A DNA stretch of 64,000 nt from Vesta saturnalis (lineage: Eukaryota > Arthropoda > Insecta > Coleoptera > Lampyridae). The stretch's first letter is position 1; each line of letters opens with the position of its first letter. The notes below the pieces were generated by a model. That model saw only the letters and a list, made by a program, of their open reading frames with translations, searched no databases and was not told the origin of the DNA. Positions 1-14,110 of this stretch are shown in pieces. Position numbers and translations under genes: made by a program. Location of the stretch: positions 140,001-204,000 of the forward strand of contig JARFJB010002194.1 of the NCBI GenBank assembly GCA_036346205.1, read 5' to 3'.

Positions 1-727
1 AAGACGATCAGTTTGCAAGTCACACCCATATTTAGTCTAGTAGAAACCACTTGCTTCTCGTACATTTGAAGTGGTTGCAATTTCTTGCTACCGGCACTGT
101 AAGAGAAAATCGTGTGGCTGTCTTGAAGAAAGATCAAAAACCCTAAAAAAAACCAAGAGATTAGTTTGGTTCTCTATGTGATCATTCAAACGAATTTACC
201 TTGTTTCGTTGGAACGGAAATTCAGTTGTTAGTTATGGCCAATTGTGAACCTGTTCAACCGATTGTACAAGTCAAACGTTACGACCGAAAGGAAAAAAGA
301 AAATCAGGTAGATAAGCCAAATATGGTACCTCATATAATACACATATGGGCGGTGTGGACTTACATGACAATGGAATTCAAGCTTACCGCATAAGAATTT
401 GCGGTAAAAAATGGTGATCACTAAATTTGGTTGACAGTGCATCGGTGAACGCATGGAACTTGGATAGGCTAGCGCATTGTGAAAAACAGAATTCCAAATT
501 GAATTTGGTTCTAAGTTGGTCAGAGAACTACTCTTGAAAAGTAAATGCCAAAATCAAATAATTATCAAAGAGGTCATACATCTGGAAAACCAATAAACGA
601 AATTCGGTTTGACAATGTCGGGCACCTAGTGGAAAAACATCCTCAAAATATTACAAGAACATGTAAGGTTTACAAAAGTACAACATATCATTGCATAAAA
701 TGTAATGTATTTTTGCATTCAAAATGA
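1..727 (+). pseudogene. piggyBac-like transposase, C-terminal half, decayed
   Basis: This is the 3' part of a piggyBac-superfamily (DDE_Tnp_1_7) cut-and-paste transposase that enters from beyond the left edge. Reading across frames gives the expected family order: a basic stretch with VKRYDRKEK near 270-300, the MGGVDLHDN motif at about 345-372 (this family keeps its third catalytic Asp here), then YRIRICGKKW, and SVNAWNL near 440-460. The last piece (545-727) is the Cys-rich C-terminal domain, with CKV, CIKCNV and LHSK motifs. Several frame changes and stops separate these blocks, so it is not functional. An AATAAA at about 801 could be its polyadenylation signal. The 5' half and the element end lie outside the window. 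Confidence 0.82.
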
Positions 728-735
728 TTTTCCAC

Positions 736-3700
736 CTACCATCAAAAATCACTACCCTAGTTATACTTTTTTTGTGTACTATTAGTTATATTTGAATATC
801 AATAAAGCTGTTTCATAAAAAAAAATTGTTTTTCAAATTCTGGTGCTGGTATTTGATTCGTTAAAGAATTACTAACGTCAGCACAAAAAAATGTGAATCG
901 CACGTCCAAAACTAGTTTTTCGGGTATTTGCGCATCGCACATGCTCGGAAGTCTTTGATCTTGTAATACAAATAACTGTTAATAAATGATTCCAAGAAAA
1001 CAAGCTTACCAATGCATCTGTGAACAATGCAAATGATGTATTGTTTTCGGGTACTAGCGCAATCAACCGCAAAACAATGTATAGAATTATAGAGCTTTTG
1101 TAATGATGGATACCGTGTATCTGATTGAAAACCTATTTGTTTGTTCTTCTATAATGACGTTTCCTTTTTGGCATAACAAAATAATGGTAGGGAGCTCTCC
1201 AGAATTGTCAACTACGCTACTTGTAACGTGCTAAAATATTTCTGCACAAATATCTCACGACATGAGAAATTACTAAATAACACAGTACACACTGTATTGG
1301 AAGTTCCTTTTTAAAATCATGTTCTTTTATTCTGTTATATAAAGCAATTTAAATCAATTTTATTGAACGAAAGTACATATTTACGCCACCTACGGGCTAA
1401 TTGGCGAATCCCCAAAGCTTTGAATCTACTCAATAACAGATAGCTGTGTTAGTTTATCGAACTGTCGTTAGAGGGCAGGATGTTAGGACATTCAAACACA
1501 ACAGCTCTATCTGTTGAATATCGATCGGTAACAAAGGAATCAAATACTACAATTTTTCGTTTTGAATAACGTACTACATTTCTCGTGTCCTTTTTCCGGT
1601 CGCCATTTAACGACGCTACGAAAATTTCGGAACTCTTCTGAAATTTCTACAATCGATGATTTTTCGGATATAAATTAGTAGAATTAACTATAGCAAGATT
1701 TACTTGGGCTTTTCTGAAAATTACTGTTCCAAATTACGTGTTACTCGCAATAAAATTGCGGATATAAACGAGTTTTTCATCGTGAAAGGGCGACTGAAAG
1801 CGTAAAACCATAAATAAATTAGAGATTCTCCGATTGATTAACGGAAGGCATTTCGTACCTCTTCAGTGGCACCTATAATCTTAGGGCAATTTTCTTTTCT
1901 GTATTTGTGCATCGTGGCTACTTGTACGCTATAGAAGTTGTATTACTACTGGAATTAAACCGTGCCTGTTCGAAATTGGTAATTAGGCCAAAAACTTAAA
2001 TTTAAATCCAGTCATTGGACGTTTTACTACTACTGCATCAACTATAGGGTAACAATTTATATGCTACCAAAGGTCAGAACTTCTATTATTTTTCGCATGG
2101 ACTAAATTACTCTATTCTCGCTGTACGTGCATCTGCTTTACAAAAGTTCAAGTAAAGTGCTACTATCTAGAAATTGAAGGGTTTTAATCACTTAATATAA
2201 CTACAGTATAACTTTACCTAACTTCCTCGAGTGAACGTGGCTGGTAAAATTACACACTGGTAGAAGTTACTATTGTTGCATTAATCTTTTACATCATTAG
2301 TTTGATCTCTATTTAAGTGACCTTCATACCGTTTATATTATAATTCCTAATACTATTCGGTAAATTGTGGACCACGCCCATATTCACTTTAAGATAGCGC
2401 CCATGTGCTTTATTATAGTGTAGCTCAATTGCGCACAAACCTGTTGGATTACAGAGTTGTGCGACAGCAGCTGTTTGATATTAGTTTCATTTGCTATTAA
2501 TTTTTTATACGCACCAACCCGCAATTTCCGTTCCTTTTTAATTAAATTTTTACAGTTTAACTACAATTTTGATTCACTTTAGGGTATAATTGAATTTATC
2601 TGTAAATTTTAAAACAATTTACTTCAATTATTGAGTTATTTTGGTGGGAACGTTCAGTTGTCTGTTTCTTTCTCTCTCTTTTTAGTATCTGGTGCAACTG
2701 AACGATCCTTCCGAAAAAATGTAAATAATTGATGAATATCGAATATTTCAACTTTGATATCATTTTTGGGTGTTGTGATACCACAGCAAATGTATGCTAA
2801 ATATGAGTTTTGGTTATTAAAACGGTTTTAGCGGAGGTATATGTTTTTCTTCCAGCATCTGTGTGATGAAAGATCTTTCATTGCCGAAAGTTAAATGTTT
2901 GAAGTAATTAATTTTGTATATTAATTTTCTTTTGGGTTTTATGTAAAACCCGCTTTACTTGTGAACATTTCGATTAATTTCATTTCGGGTGTATTAGTGT
3001 GTTAACCGTATTTGGTATATATAAATTATTATATTATGTTATTTATATTGGAGTTATCCTTTTGGAAAGAGACTTCTTGCGCCTAATTTTAATTCGATTT
3101 TTCTTGACCCCCGAACCGTATTACTCTAGACGGTTTTTGTGTTATCTCTAGGTGAGTAGAGAACCCTTTCCTTTTTCCTCCGCTTCCCATTTAAATACGT
3201 GACATATTATTGAGCTTTTGTACCTCTTGAGAACCAGATAATGAAATTCTGTAGGATGTCTTGAAATGCAAATCTAACCGGTAAATTGAAACAAAAATAA
3301 TAAGTTATTGGAAAAAAAAATGTATCCACGTCGATTTTAATAAATTTAATAAACAGCGTTTGAGTATGTATTAAACCGTGCTTCTGGTTCTTTATTTTCT
3401 TTCTTTTAATTTTCGTACAGCAGCAGTAAGAGAGTTTTGTTAATATAATCACTTAAGTGTTTAAACTTCTGACATTAGATGAGTAATAAGCATTGCACAA
3501 CCGTATCTTGGCGATTTTCAAAGCTTCTAAATTTCATTAATATAGGTAAGTTTTACTTCTAAATTAAACTTCATCGTCAATTTTTTTTCAGGACATTTTA
3601 CAAACTTCTAAAGTCAGGACGAATTAAACGCCTAACAAGTTTAGAAAGTTTTGTAACTCTCATATTGTGAAAACCCGTATTTTTTCTTATTCTTTTGTTT

Positions 3701-3809
3701 AAATACTGACAACTAAAAACTTTTTCTTAATTTACAGAATAACCAAAAACATGTTTACATAATATTGCTATACTTTTAAATGGTAAGTAATGCAATGAAT
3801 TTATTATTA

Positions 3810-3811
<2 letters not shown>
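736..3811. other. intergenic, no gene recognised
   Basis: AT-rich sequence with only short, non-conserved reading frames on both strands. Apart from the likely piggyBac polyadenylation signal at its left edge, I saw no transposase, reverse-transcriptase, tRNA or splice-linked coding signal. Confidence 0.5.

Positions 3812-3894
<83 letters not shown>
3812..3894. repeat. (TA)n microsatellite
   Basis: Uninterrupted TA dinucleotide tract of about 83 bp. No mobile-element end was recognised beside it, unlike several other TA tracts in this window. Confidence 0.97.
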
Positions 3895-3895
<1 letters not shown>

Positions 3896-5130
3896 CAGTC
3901 GTATTCAGAATTAACAATGTGAAAATACTTCTCTCTAAGGAACTTTTGTAATTGTATAGTACCGAAATTCTACAAGAGCTTTATTGCTGATTATTTTTAT
4001 TCATTCCAATCCAATTTAGTCATATTATAAACTCTATTTCTCATTGATGAATGTTTGCTTTTACAAGAGTATTGAAGTTTAGAAAGTTCTTGCGTCAAAT
4101 GAACATTTAATTTTATTACACTTCTCTAATTTATTACCCAATCAACAACTATGAAAATTACGTTACGATTTCGAAAGTACTATTAGAAAAACGTTTACTT
4201 GAGCTGAAGGAGATTTTACACAATCTTTACTCCATTTTATTAGATATAGCGTTCAAACAAATTTAGCAAACTACCTCGAGTGAATACGCTGTCGAAGTTT
4301 TAAACTGGTTCGTTTTATTGATCTATTTTATTTCCTATCAACTGAGCAACTAAACAATTTGCATTTAGTTAGAGTAAGGAACATAAGATGAACTAGCTTC
4401 AGTGTGTATTTTAATTCTAGAAATGCCTCTATATTTTAGGATGTAATGTAAAAAAAAGCAGAAGTGTATGTAACAGAAGACAAAAATATTCTAAACAAGA
4501 TTATGTGCTGTAAGACGTGAATACACAATGACCAACCTTCCATATAAATGTAACCTTAATTTAAGAAAATAAAATTCAAGGTCCTTGTTGTGGACGAACC
4601 CATTTTTGTCGCAGTAGTAGAGCGCGGATTACTTTCCTAATACGGGGTGTGCAATGATGTTTTGGCAATCCAATATCTCGAAACAGCTTTAAGTACGCAA
4701 TTTAGCAGCTATAAACAGTGAAAGCTGATGTTCACGTCTACTATAAAAAGACTTCTGGTTTTCCCCTCATTTCCAGTCACGTGACCCTTCCTTATTTTTT
4801 AAATAAGACAACCAGTATAATATTACATTTTTTGGTTAGACCAATTACAACAATACGACACTTGTTGATTCTGGTGTACTACACTGATAATATAGCTCGT
4901 TAAATGAAAAGTTGTACAGTTTCGAATAATAGTACCAGAAATAAATTTTTTTATTAAAATACATAACATAATTAAAAAGTACAAGGTAAATAGGAAATTA
5001 ATTAAAGTAAATGTTCAAATTGAGAACAACGTGCATTATCACAATGACCCAACCTTGCTAAAGATTTCTTTTATATGCTGTTGTAACCATTCTGGATTTT
5101 ACTGGCAAAACGCATGACGTTTTGACATAG

Positions 5131-5133
<3 letters not shown>
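3895..5133. other. intergenic, no gene recognised
   Basis: AT-rich sequence between two TA tracts; no supported coding or structural feature. Confidence 0.5.

Positions 5134-5206
<73 letters not shown>
5134..5206. repeat. (TA)n microsatellite abutting a DD41D element
   Basis: TA tract of about 73 bp ending exactly at the left terminus of the mariner-like element (TA followed by CAGGGTGATC). The tract overlaps the TA target duplication, so it may have grown from the target site. Confidence 0.97.
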
Positions 5207-5209
<3 letters not shown>

Positions 5210-5701
5210 GGTGATCTACATACTTGTTACTTATCAAAGTTATATTATTTTAAATGGAATATCCTCCTTTTAATTTTTTTTTTAAATAAGGTAGACTTTC
5301 ATTAGAGTTCCTTATACCTAAACCTTACAGTTTCCGAAATATTTTACATTTTTTGAAAATGTTGGGTTTTCAAAAAATTCAAGTATTTTTTGATTCAGAA
5401 AGGACAAGACAATCTAATCTAGGTCATCGTAATAAGAATATTTGGAAGTACGTATTCTGTTGTTTATTGTTTCAAATCATAATTTATAAAATACAAAGAA
5501 TAACGCGTAAAGTTAACAAACTTCAAAGTTATTTTAAATACAACGCCCAAGAAATTTTTATCAGAATGGAATAGTCTTTTGACAATAGTTCGAACTGTAT
5601 TAGGGTTCCCTATACCTTACTTCAATACTTTTCGAGAAATTAGTGTATTTGTTACATTTTTAGAAATTACGCCATTAACTCATGTCGATCAGTAAGAATT
5701 C
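5207..5701 (+). repeat. Left long terminal inverted repeat of DD41D element
   Basis: Starts CAGGGTGATCTACATAC after the TA tract and continues in inverted match with the right arm up to a GAATTCT at its inner edge. Small indels distinguish the arms. Confidence 0.92.
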
Positions 5702-5783
5702 TTTGATTTATAAACATTTCTGTCATATTGACGTATTTCAAAATACGACAGTGTTTATAACTATTGATAATTTTTTCATTACA

Positions 5784-6850
5784 ATGAAATATTCAGTGCA
5801 AGAAAGAGTGGATATGGTGTTGACTATAGGAGAATGCCATGAAAATTGTCTTTTGGCTCCCAGGGTTTATGCCCAAAAGTACCCTGATCGCAACCATCCT
5901 GATGCGAGAGCTTTTGAAAGGCTTTTGCAAACATTTCGAGCCACAGGTAACACTGCCTATCCAAAACCTAATAAAAGTAAACCGGTAACTGGCAATGAAG
6001 ATAGTGAGTTTTTAGTATTATGATCTATCGCTGAAAATTCCCACACTAGTACTAGAGTAATTTCTAGACAAACAGATTTAAGTAGAGGAAGTGTGAGAAG
6101 AGTTCTCAAAAAACACAAATTTCATGCTTATCACATAGAAATTCATCAAAATTTGTATGGCAATGAGTTTCAACAACGAATAGATTTATATTTGTGGGCA
6201 ATTGAAAAAATAGGGGATCAACAAGATTTTTTAAATTTCGTTTTGTTTACTAATGAATCAACATTTCACAACAACGGTTTGGTAAATAGACATAATTTTC
6301 ACTATTATGATACCGAAAATAGGCATGCTTTTAATACTGTTGATCGCCAAAATCGTTGGAGCATAAACGTATGGGCAGGAATTATTGGAGATCAGGTAAT
6401 TGGAGCATACTTTTTCAATGGTCATTTAAATGGTAGAAAATTTTTGAGATTTTTGAAGAGAGACTTTTGGACACTTCTCGAAAATGTTCCATTGAACATT
6501 AGAGGGAATATGTGGCTACAATTAGATGGGGCACCGTCACACTTTGATCGTAGAGTTAGAAATTATTTAACTAGGAAATTTGTTAATAAATGGATTGGAA
6601 GGAACGGACCATGTCCTTGGCCACCAAGATCGCCTTGTCTTACTCCAATGGATTACTTTTTATGGGGATATATTAAAATATTCTTTACAATATTCCTGCT
6701 ACTACTGCAGACAATATGAAAGAGAGAATTACAAATGCGGTGGACACAATTACTCCAAATATGTTAAGAAAAGTCAGACAAAACTTGGAAGAAAGAATTA
6801 GAATATGCATTCAAGAAGATGGTCATCAGTTTGAACATTTACTGTGGTGA
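5784..6850 (+). pseudogene. DD41D mariner-like transposase with stop, frameshift and Asp-to-Asn change
   Basis: About 355 codons encode a DDD-type transposase. The ATG at 5784 begins with MKYSVQERVDMV, the usual helix-turn-helix N-terminus of this insect family (DUF4817-like); an earlier in-frame start at 5682 lies in the inverted repeat and is unlikely. Catalytic region: LFTNESTF (Asn codon 6252-6254, about residue 157, where Asp is expected), QLDGAPSHF (Asp ~248) and TPMDYFLWGY (Asp ~290), giving 41 residues between the last two. An in-frame TGA at 6021-6023 splits the N-terminus from the catalytic core. Near 6680 the frame shifts by one base; the conserved end (GHQFEHLLW) then runs to TGA at 6848-6850. 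AATAAA follows at 6931. Three lesions, so inactive. Confidence 0.92.
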
Positions 6851-6976
6851 CAAATCCAGCAGTAGGCTCTCGGTGCATAATGTAAAACGGTCTTTTTCAA
6901 GACCAGCAACCGTATAACCTTGATAACCTTAATAAACCAAAAACCGTTTAACACATTTGTAACCTTTGTAAATCAC

Positions 6977-7496
6977 AGAATTCTAACTGATCGACATGAG
7001 TTAATGGCGTAATTTCTAAAAATCTAACAAATACACTAATTTCTTGAAAAGTATTGAAGTTAGGTAAAGGGAACCCTAATACAGTTCGAACTATTGTCAA
7101 AAGACTATTCCATTCCGATAAAAATTTCTTGCGCGTTATATTTAAAATAACAAAGATATTTAACTTTGAAGTTTGTTAACTTTACGCGTTATTCTTTGTA
7201 TTTTATAAATTATGATTTGAAACAATAAACAACAGAATACGTACTTCCAAATATCCTTATTACGATGACCTAGATTAGATTGTCTCATCTTTTCTGAATC
7301 GAAAAATACTTGAATTTTTTGACAACCCTACATTTTCAAAAAATGCTAAATATTTCGGAAACTGTAAGGTTTAGGTATAGGGAACTCTAATGAAAGTCTA
7401 CCTTATTTTTCACCTTATTTCAAAAAAAATTAAAAGGAGGATATTCCATTTAAAATAATATAACTTTGATAAGTAACAAGTTTGTAGATCACCCTG
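6977..7496 (-). repeat. Right long terminal inverted repeat of DD41D element
   Basis: Inverted copy of the left arm, ending CACCCTG followed by TA. Both arms contain many short blocks identical to the partner. Confidence 0.92.
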
Positions 7497-7606
7497 TATA
7501 AATCAAACTAATTTTAGATTGTAGTCCTAGAAGGGTTACATATTCTCGCCCAAACAGATTTTGAAAAATTCAGTCGTTTGGGTGCTAGAAACTACGCGTT
7601 GGTGGT

Positions 7607-10387
<2,781 letters not shown>

Positions 10388-10456
<69 letters not shown>
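10388..10456. repeat. (TA)n microsatellite
   Basis: TA tract of about 69 bp, about 160 bp before the first GTCGTATGTG site. Confidence 0.97.
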
Positions 10457-10457
<1 letters not shown>

Positions 10458-10617
10458 GTGTCTGCCCTTTAAGCTAGTACACTTAATTTTGATGGTATCA
10501 TGGTCTTTAATATATTGTCTTTGAGCGACTCTAATTTTCGTAATAAATATAATGGGGAACTTAATTTTAACCTAAAGTTATATACATTAATAAGAAATCA
10601 CTACCTGAATGGCAGAA

Positions 10618-10972
10618 GGTCGTATGTGACATTCTCGGTGTTTTAAGTACGACAGAATGCGTATGATATCCGGTAGGATACGTGAAAGAAACCACAAAAA
10701 TAAAATTACGCATGAGCAAAGATATGTTTTTGCCAAACAGAAGAAACTCGTATGTAAGACAAGTTATATGTAATAAGTCATAATTAATATAAATTATTAA
10801 CATTGGTAATGACATAAAGTCGTATGTGTTTGCATGTTACACATACGACCACAAAATTGCAATAAATTATTGCCAAAAGGTCGTAAGTGTACACTTACCA
10901 CCTTGTGTCAAAATATATTCAAGAATTTAATTGAAATTATGTCATTTAATGTCGTATGTGCGCACCTACGAC
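10618..10972. repeat. Palindromic GTCGTATGTG site cluster
   Basis: GGTCGTATGTG occurs at 10618. Three palindromic pairs follow: GTCGTATGTGT/ACACATACGAC (arms 10819-10829 and 10839-10849), GGTCGTAAGTGT/ACACTTACCACC (10879-10902) and GTCGTATGTGC/GCACCTACGAC (10951-10972). They precede a putative transcription start and the exons of the transposase-like gene described next. Repeated palindromes at an element end commonly bind the transposase; that role is inferred. Confidence 0.85.
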
Positions 10973-11040
10973 CTTGTCTCATAAAAGTTTTCATTTAATT
11001 TGACCCGGGAACGAAGTGGTTGCATCACTTCAACGTTGTG

Positions 11041-11387
11041 TGGTGTGGTTTTAGTTTGCTTAGTATGAACCTGCAATCTGTTGGTGCATGTGCGTTGTTT
11101 TCGAGTGTTTGCATTTAGCAAAAAAAAGTGAAAATCTCAAGTGAAAAGTAAATAATAATAATATGGTAAGTCAGTAACAATTTCTAGAGCTATAAACAGA
11201 AAAAATCTTGTAAGTATTTATAACTAAATTTCCTAAATTTTGATCATAGTAACTTCAAAGTTAATTTGATGGGATCAGTTGCTTCTTTATGGGATGAAAA
11301 TTTGCTCTTGTCGGGCGATTCGCCAACACATTGGAGATCGACGACTGGTACTATTGACCATTATTATAAATTATTTGATTCACCCAG
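11041..11387 (+). other. candidate 5' exons of the 12-14 kb transposase-like gene
   Basis: A probable leader region ends at ATG|GTAAGT (11165-11171). A second candidate exon begins after TTTGATCATAG (about 11249) or at the ATG at 11268 and ends at CACCCAG|GTAAAT (about 11387); it reads SVASLWDENLLLSG and HYYKLFDSPR in one open frame. Splice sites fit the consensus on both sides. I do not recognise the peptide. Linkage to the downstream gene is inferred from position. Confidence 0.4.
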
Positions 11388-11587
11388 GTAAATATTCGCA
11401 AAGATTAGGTTATGCATAATAATAGTATGTGTAATTTTGATTCACACCAATTTCTGTTGATAGTTCACAACGCCAAAATATTCATGTGTTCAATGTTGTT
11501 TTGGTTCCATTATGTAGATTTTATTGTAACATGAAGTTATATTGATTTCTGGTTGGAAAATGATAAAGTAATTATACTAACATTTTA

Positions 11588-12073
11588 TTGCTGGATCTTT
11601 TTTCGGAGTTATTACTACTAATATTGATATTATTTTCCATTGTATTATCATTTTTTTTTTGTATTATTAGTTATTTTCTTCTTTATTCAGAGATGAAATT
11701 CCATTTGTCTATTTATAATATGGAAAAACAAATGGAATTTGTTTGGAATGAAATTCATCTGAAAAATATTATTTTGCAGATGAATCAGCGTACTAGAGGA
11801 ATTATACAGATTGCTGGTCAGCTTCATTCGCAGCAATATGTACCTAGGGAATGCGATATCTCTTCTTGTAGTGAAGTCACAGTTTCAGCTATAGACAACG
11901 AAACTTCATTAAGTTTGTTGAAAAATGCGCGCATTACAGAATATAATAGGAATTTTGATCAAGTTATTGTGAATCATCAGTCCGACCAATTTGAAAAGAT
12001 AATCAGACATCTACACTATACTCTTCAACTCTTGCGACGGTTTTTGATGTTGCCAATAAACCTACCAATATAG
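11588..12073 (+). CDS. uncharacterised reading frame, probable N-terminal exon of transposase-like gene
   Basis: An open frame whose convincing part starts after a good acceptor (TTCTTTATTCAG near 11690) and runs to TAG at about 12073. It is rich in Gln, Asn and Ser, with no recognisable domain. The first ~35 residues before the acceptor are hydrophobic and look like intron translated by chance. It lies in the same orientation directly before the recognisable transposase-family blocks and may be part of the same gene. The product is unknown. Confidence 0.35.
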   Translation: MLDLFSELLLLILILFSIVLSFFFCIISYFLLYSEMKFHLSIYNMEKQMEFVWNEIHLKNIILQMNQRTRGIIQIAGQLHSQQYVPRECDISSCSEVTVSAIDNETSLSLLKNARITEYNRNFDQVIVNHQSDQFEKIIRHLHYTLQLLRRFLMLPINLPI

Positions 12074-12129
12074 ACAAAAAGACACCCATCCATTTCCAAT
12101 CTTAATTTCAAAATTGTGAAACAATGAAT

Positions 12130-14110
12130 TTTGAATAAGTAAGAACCTGTTTACGAAGTAATGAAGTCCTATTTCTATCTTGGGAGAATCCTGATGATAT
12201 TAACACGGAAACAGATGCAAGGGATAGCCCTGACCGAGACCTCGACTTTTTAATTGAAAATGGCACTAACGAAAGCGAATCTGGTGACGAGAAAGGGAAC
12301 AATTCACTTCTTGAAATTCAAGATATTTATAGTCTTGTCGATCGAGGCACCCGCAAAAGAAAGTATCAAACCAAAAATTATAAAAATCGTCTTCGCAACT
12401 CGAGAAAACAAAACTAGGGGAACTACAACACCAAATCGGATGTTAACACAAATTGACTGCTCTAAGTTTAAATTGGAATTTACACAGAACTGCACTGAGG
12501 AAAAAAGAGCAGTTTTTCATAAGAATTATTGGTCTCTTAGATCTTATACAAGGCAACGTGATTTTATTTGTCAAAATGGTAATCTATTACCAGTCACATG
12601 AAGACCAAAACATCATCTGAAAACAGTAAACGCCAGTTAACCTAAGTTTATTATTTATATGGGAAAGAAGCATCCCGAAATATTAGAGTATGCATGAATT
12701 GCTTCTTGCAAACCCAGGATATTGGTGAAAGAACAGTTTTTGTAAAGCCAAAAAAGAAGCTAGTTGACGAAAGGTCTCCATTCGTTGCAGATGATTTGCG
12801 TGGAAGAAACCCCCCACATCACAAACTTCCAGCGACTGCTTTACAGAGGGTTAAAGTGCATATGGATATTTTTCACGTATAGAAAACCATCACTGCCTGA
12901 AGAGAACGAAAAGAGAGTTTTTGGATCCTAATCTATCAATAAGCAAAATATACTAGCTGTATACAGAGCATTGTGAAGGGAATCAGCAACCGACAGAAGG
13001 GAAATTCGGCACTTATAGTAAAATATTCAATGCTGAATATAATTTCAGCTTCTTTAAACCGAAAAAAGACACGTATTGAACTTGTTGAAAAGTACAAAAG
13101 TAAAAAACTTGTCAGAAAAAGAAAAGTTCAGTGAGAAAGATAAATATGAGCTCAATATAAGAAAATAAGGATCTAGACCAATTGGAGAAATAATGTGACA
13201 AAACTAGAGCCAAGAATGACTCCAGCTGTAAGTCATTTACATTTGATTTACAAGCTGTCCTTTACAGTCCTTGTTCGAGTGTTTCGTCGTATTACTATAC
13301 GCAGAAAATGTGTACTAATAACTTATCTGTAAATGACTAGACAGAAAAAAAGGCCCATGTTGTATCTAGAATGAAACTGATGGTAAAAAGGATTCTGATG
13401 AAATTGGAACCTCAATTTTTGCCTTATTGAAATCCCTTCCTATTGGTACAAAACGTGTGACACTAACATTCGATTCAAATGGCGATCAAAGCCGCAACAG
13501 ATGCATGGTCTCTTTATTACTGCATGCTGTTAATACTCTACCAATCAAAGAAACATATTTGAAATTTCTGAACCGGGACATACCGAATTGGAGGCACATC
13601 TTATACATAGTCTTATAGTAAGAGCAAAGAAGGATATATCAATATATTCACCACTTGAATGGTCAACAGTTATAAAGTTAGCGAGTAAGACACATCCCTT
13701 AACCGCATCACCGTTACAAAGGCATGATGGATCTTGAAAATTTAAAACAAAATCTAGTACCTTCTGGAAATTTGAACTTGGACGTCGACATTAACAAACT
13801 ATCCTGGATGAAAATCAAAGCTTTCAAGTTTATTCGTAATAAAATCTACTGCAAAAACTTTTACTAAGGAGGACTGTAAGGAAATTATCTTGATCCAGAA
13901 AGATACCAGGAAGAAGAGCAGTTCGCTAAGTAATACTGACGTAGTGTTAAAAAGCTAAATTTAATAAGCCACTGCCAGTTCACGCGCAGAAAAATAAAAG
14001 CATACTCTCTTTTATGATAAGCGCATTATTCCTGACATATACCATGACTTGTAAAGGCCTTTGTTTACCACAGAAAGTGATGCACATTTAGCAAGTATCT
14101 GAAAAAATAA
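12130..14110 (+). pseudogene. Decayed transposase-like gene with DxNGDQSRN motif (insect multicopy family)
   Basis: Conserved blocks appear in order but scattered over frames: an acidic stretch (ENPDDINTETDARD, ~12190), RKRKYQTKNYKNRLR (~12355), a Cys/Phe-rich block ending NYWSLRSYTRQRDF (~12525-12570), RVCMNCFLQTQDIGERT (~12690), FDSNGDQSRN (Asp codon ~13472), EPGHTELEAHLIHSL with SPLEWSTVIKLA (~13570-13680), and LSWMKIKAFKF (~13800). I know this order from a widespread insect multicopy family whose D-x-C-x-x-Q-N-R-N box looks like an RNase-H/DDE transposase site. Sola-type is my best guess, not established. Many stops and shifts make it nonfunctional. The palindrome cluster upstream probably marks its left end; GGTCGAGGTGTATGACC near 14131-14147 may be a decayed right-end copy. 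Confidence 0.6.

Larger units (their letters stand above)
5207..7496 (+). mobile_element. Mariner-like DNA transposon, DD41D (rosa-like), long inverted repeats
   Basis: A complete 2.29 kb element. It starts CAGGGTGATCTACATAC and ends with the reverse complement CAGGGTGATCTACAAAC, with TA immediately outside both ends (the Tc1/mariner target duplication). The inverted repeats are unusually long: 5207-5701 pairs with 6977-7496, roughly 0.5 kb per arm, and stays strongly similar throughout. The centre holds one transposase gene on the plus strand. The Asp-to-Asp spacing of 41 residues and the WPPRSP motif place it in the DD41D group (the rosa lineage is the named member I know). The broken transposase makes this copy non-autonomous. 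Confidence 0.93.
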
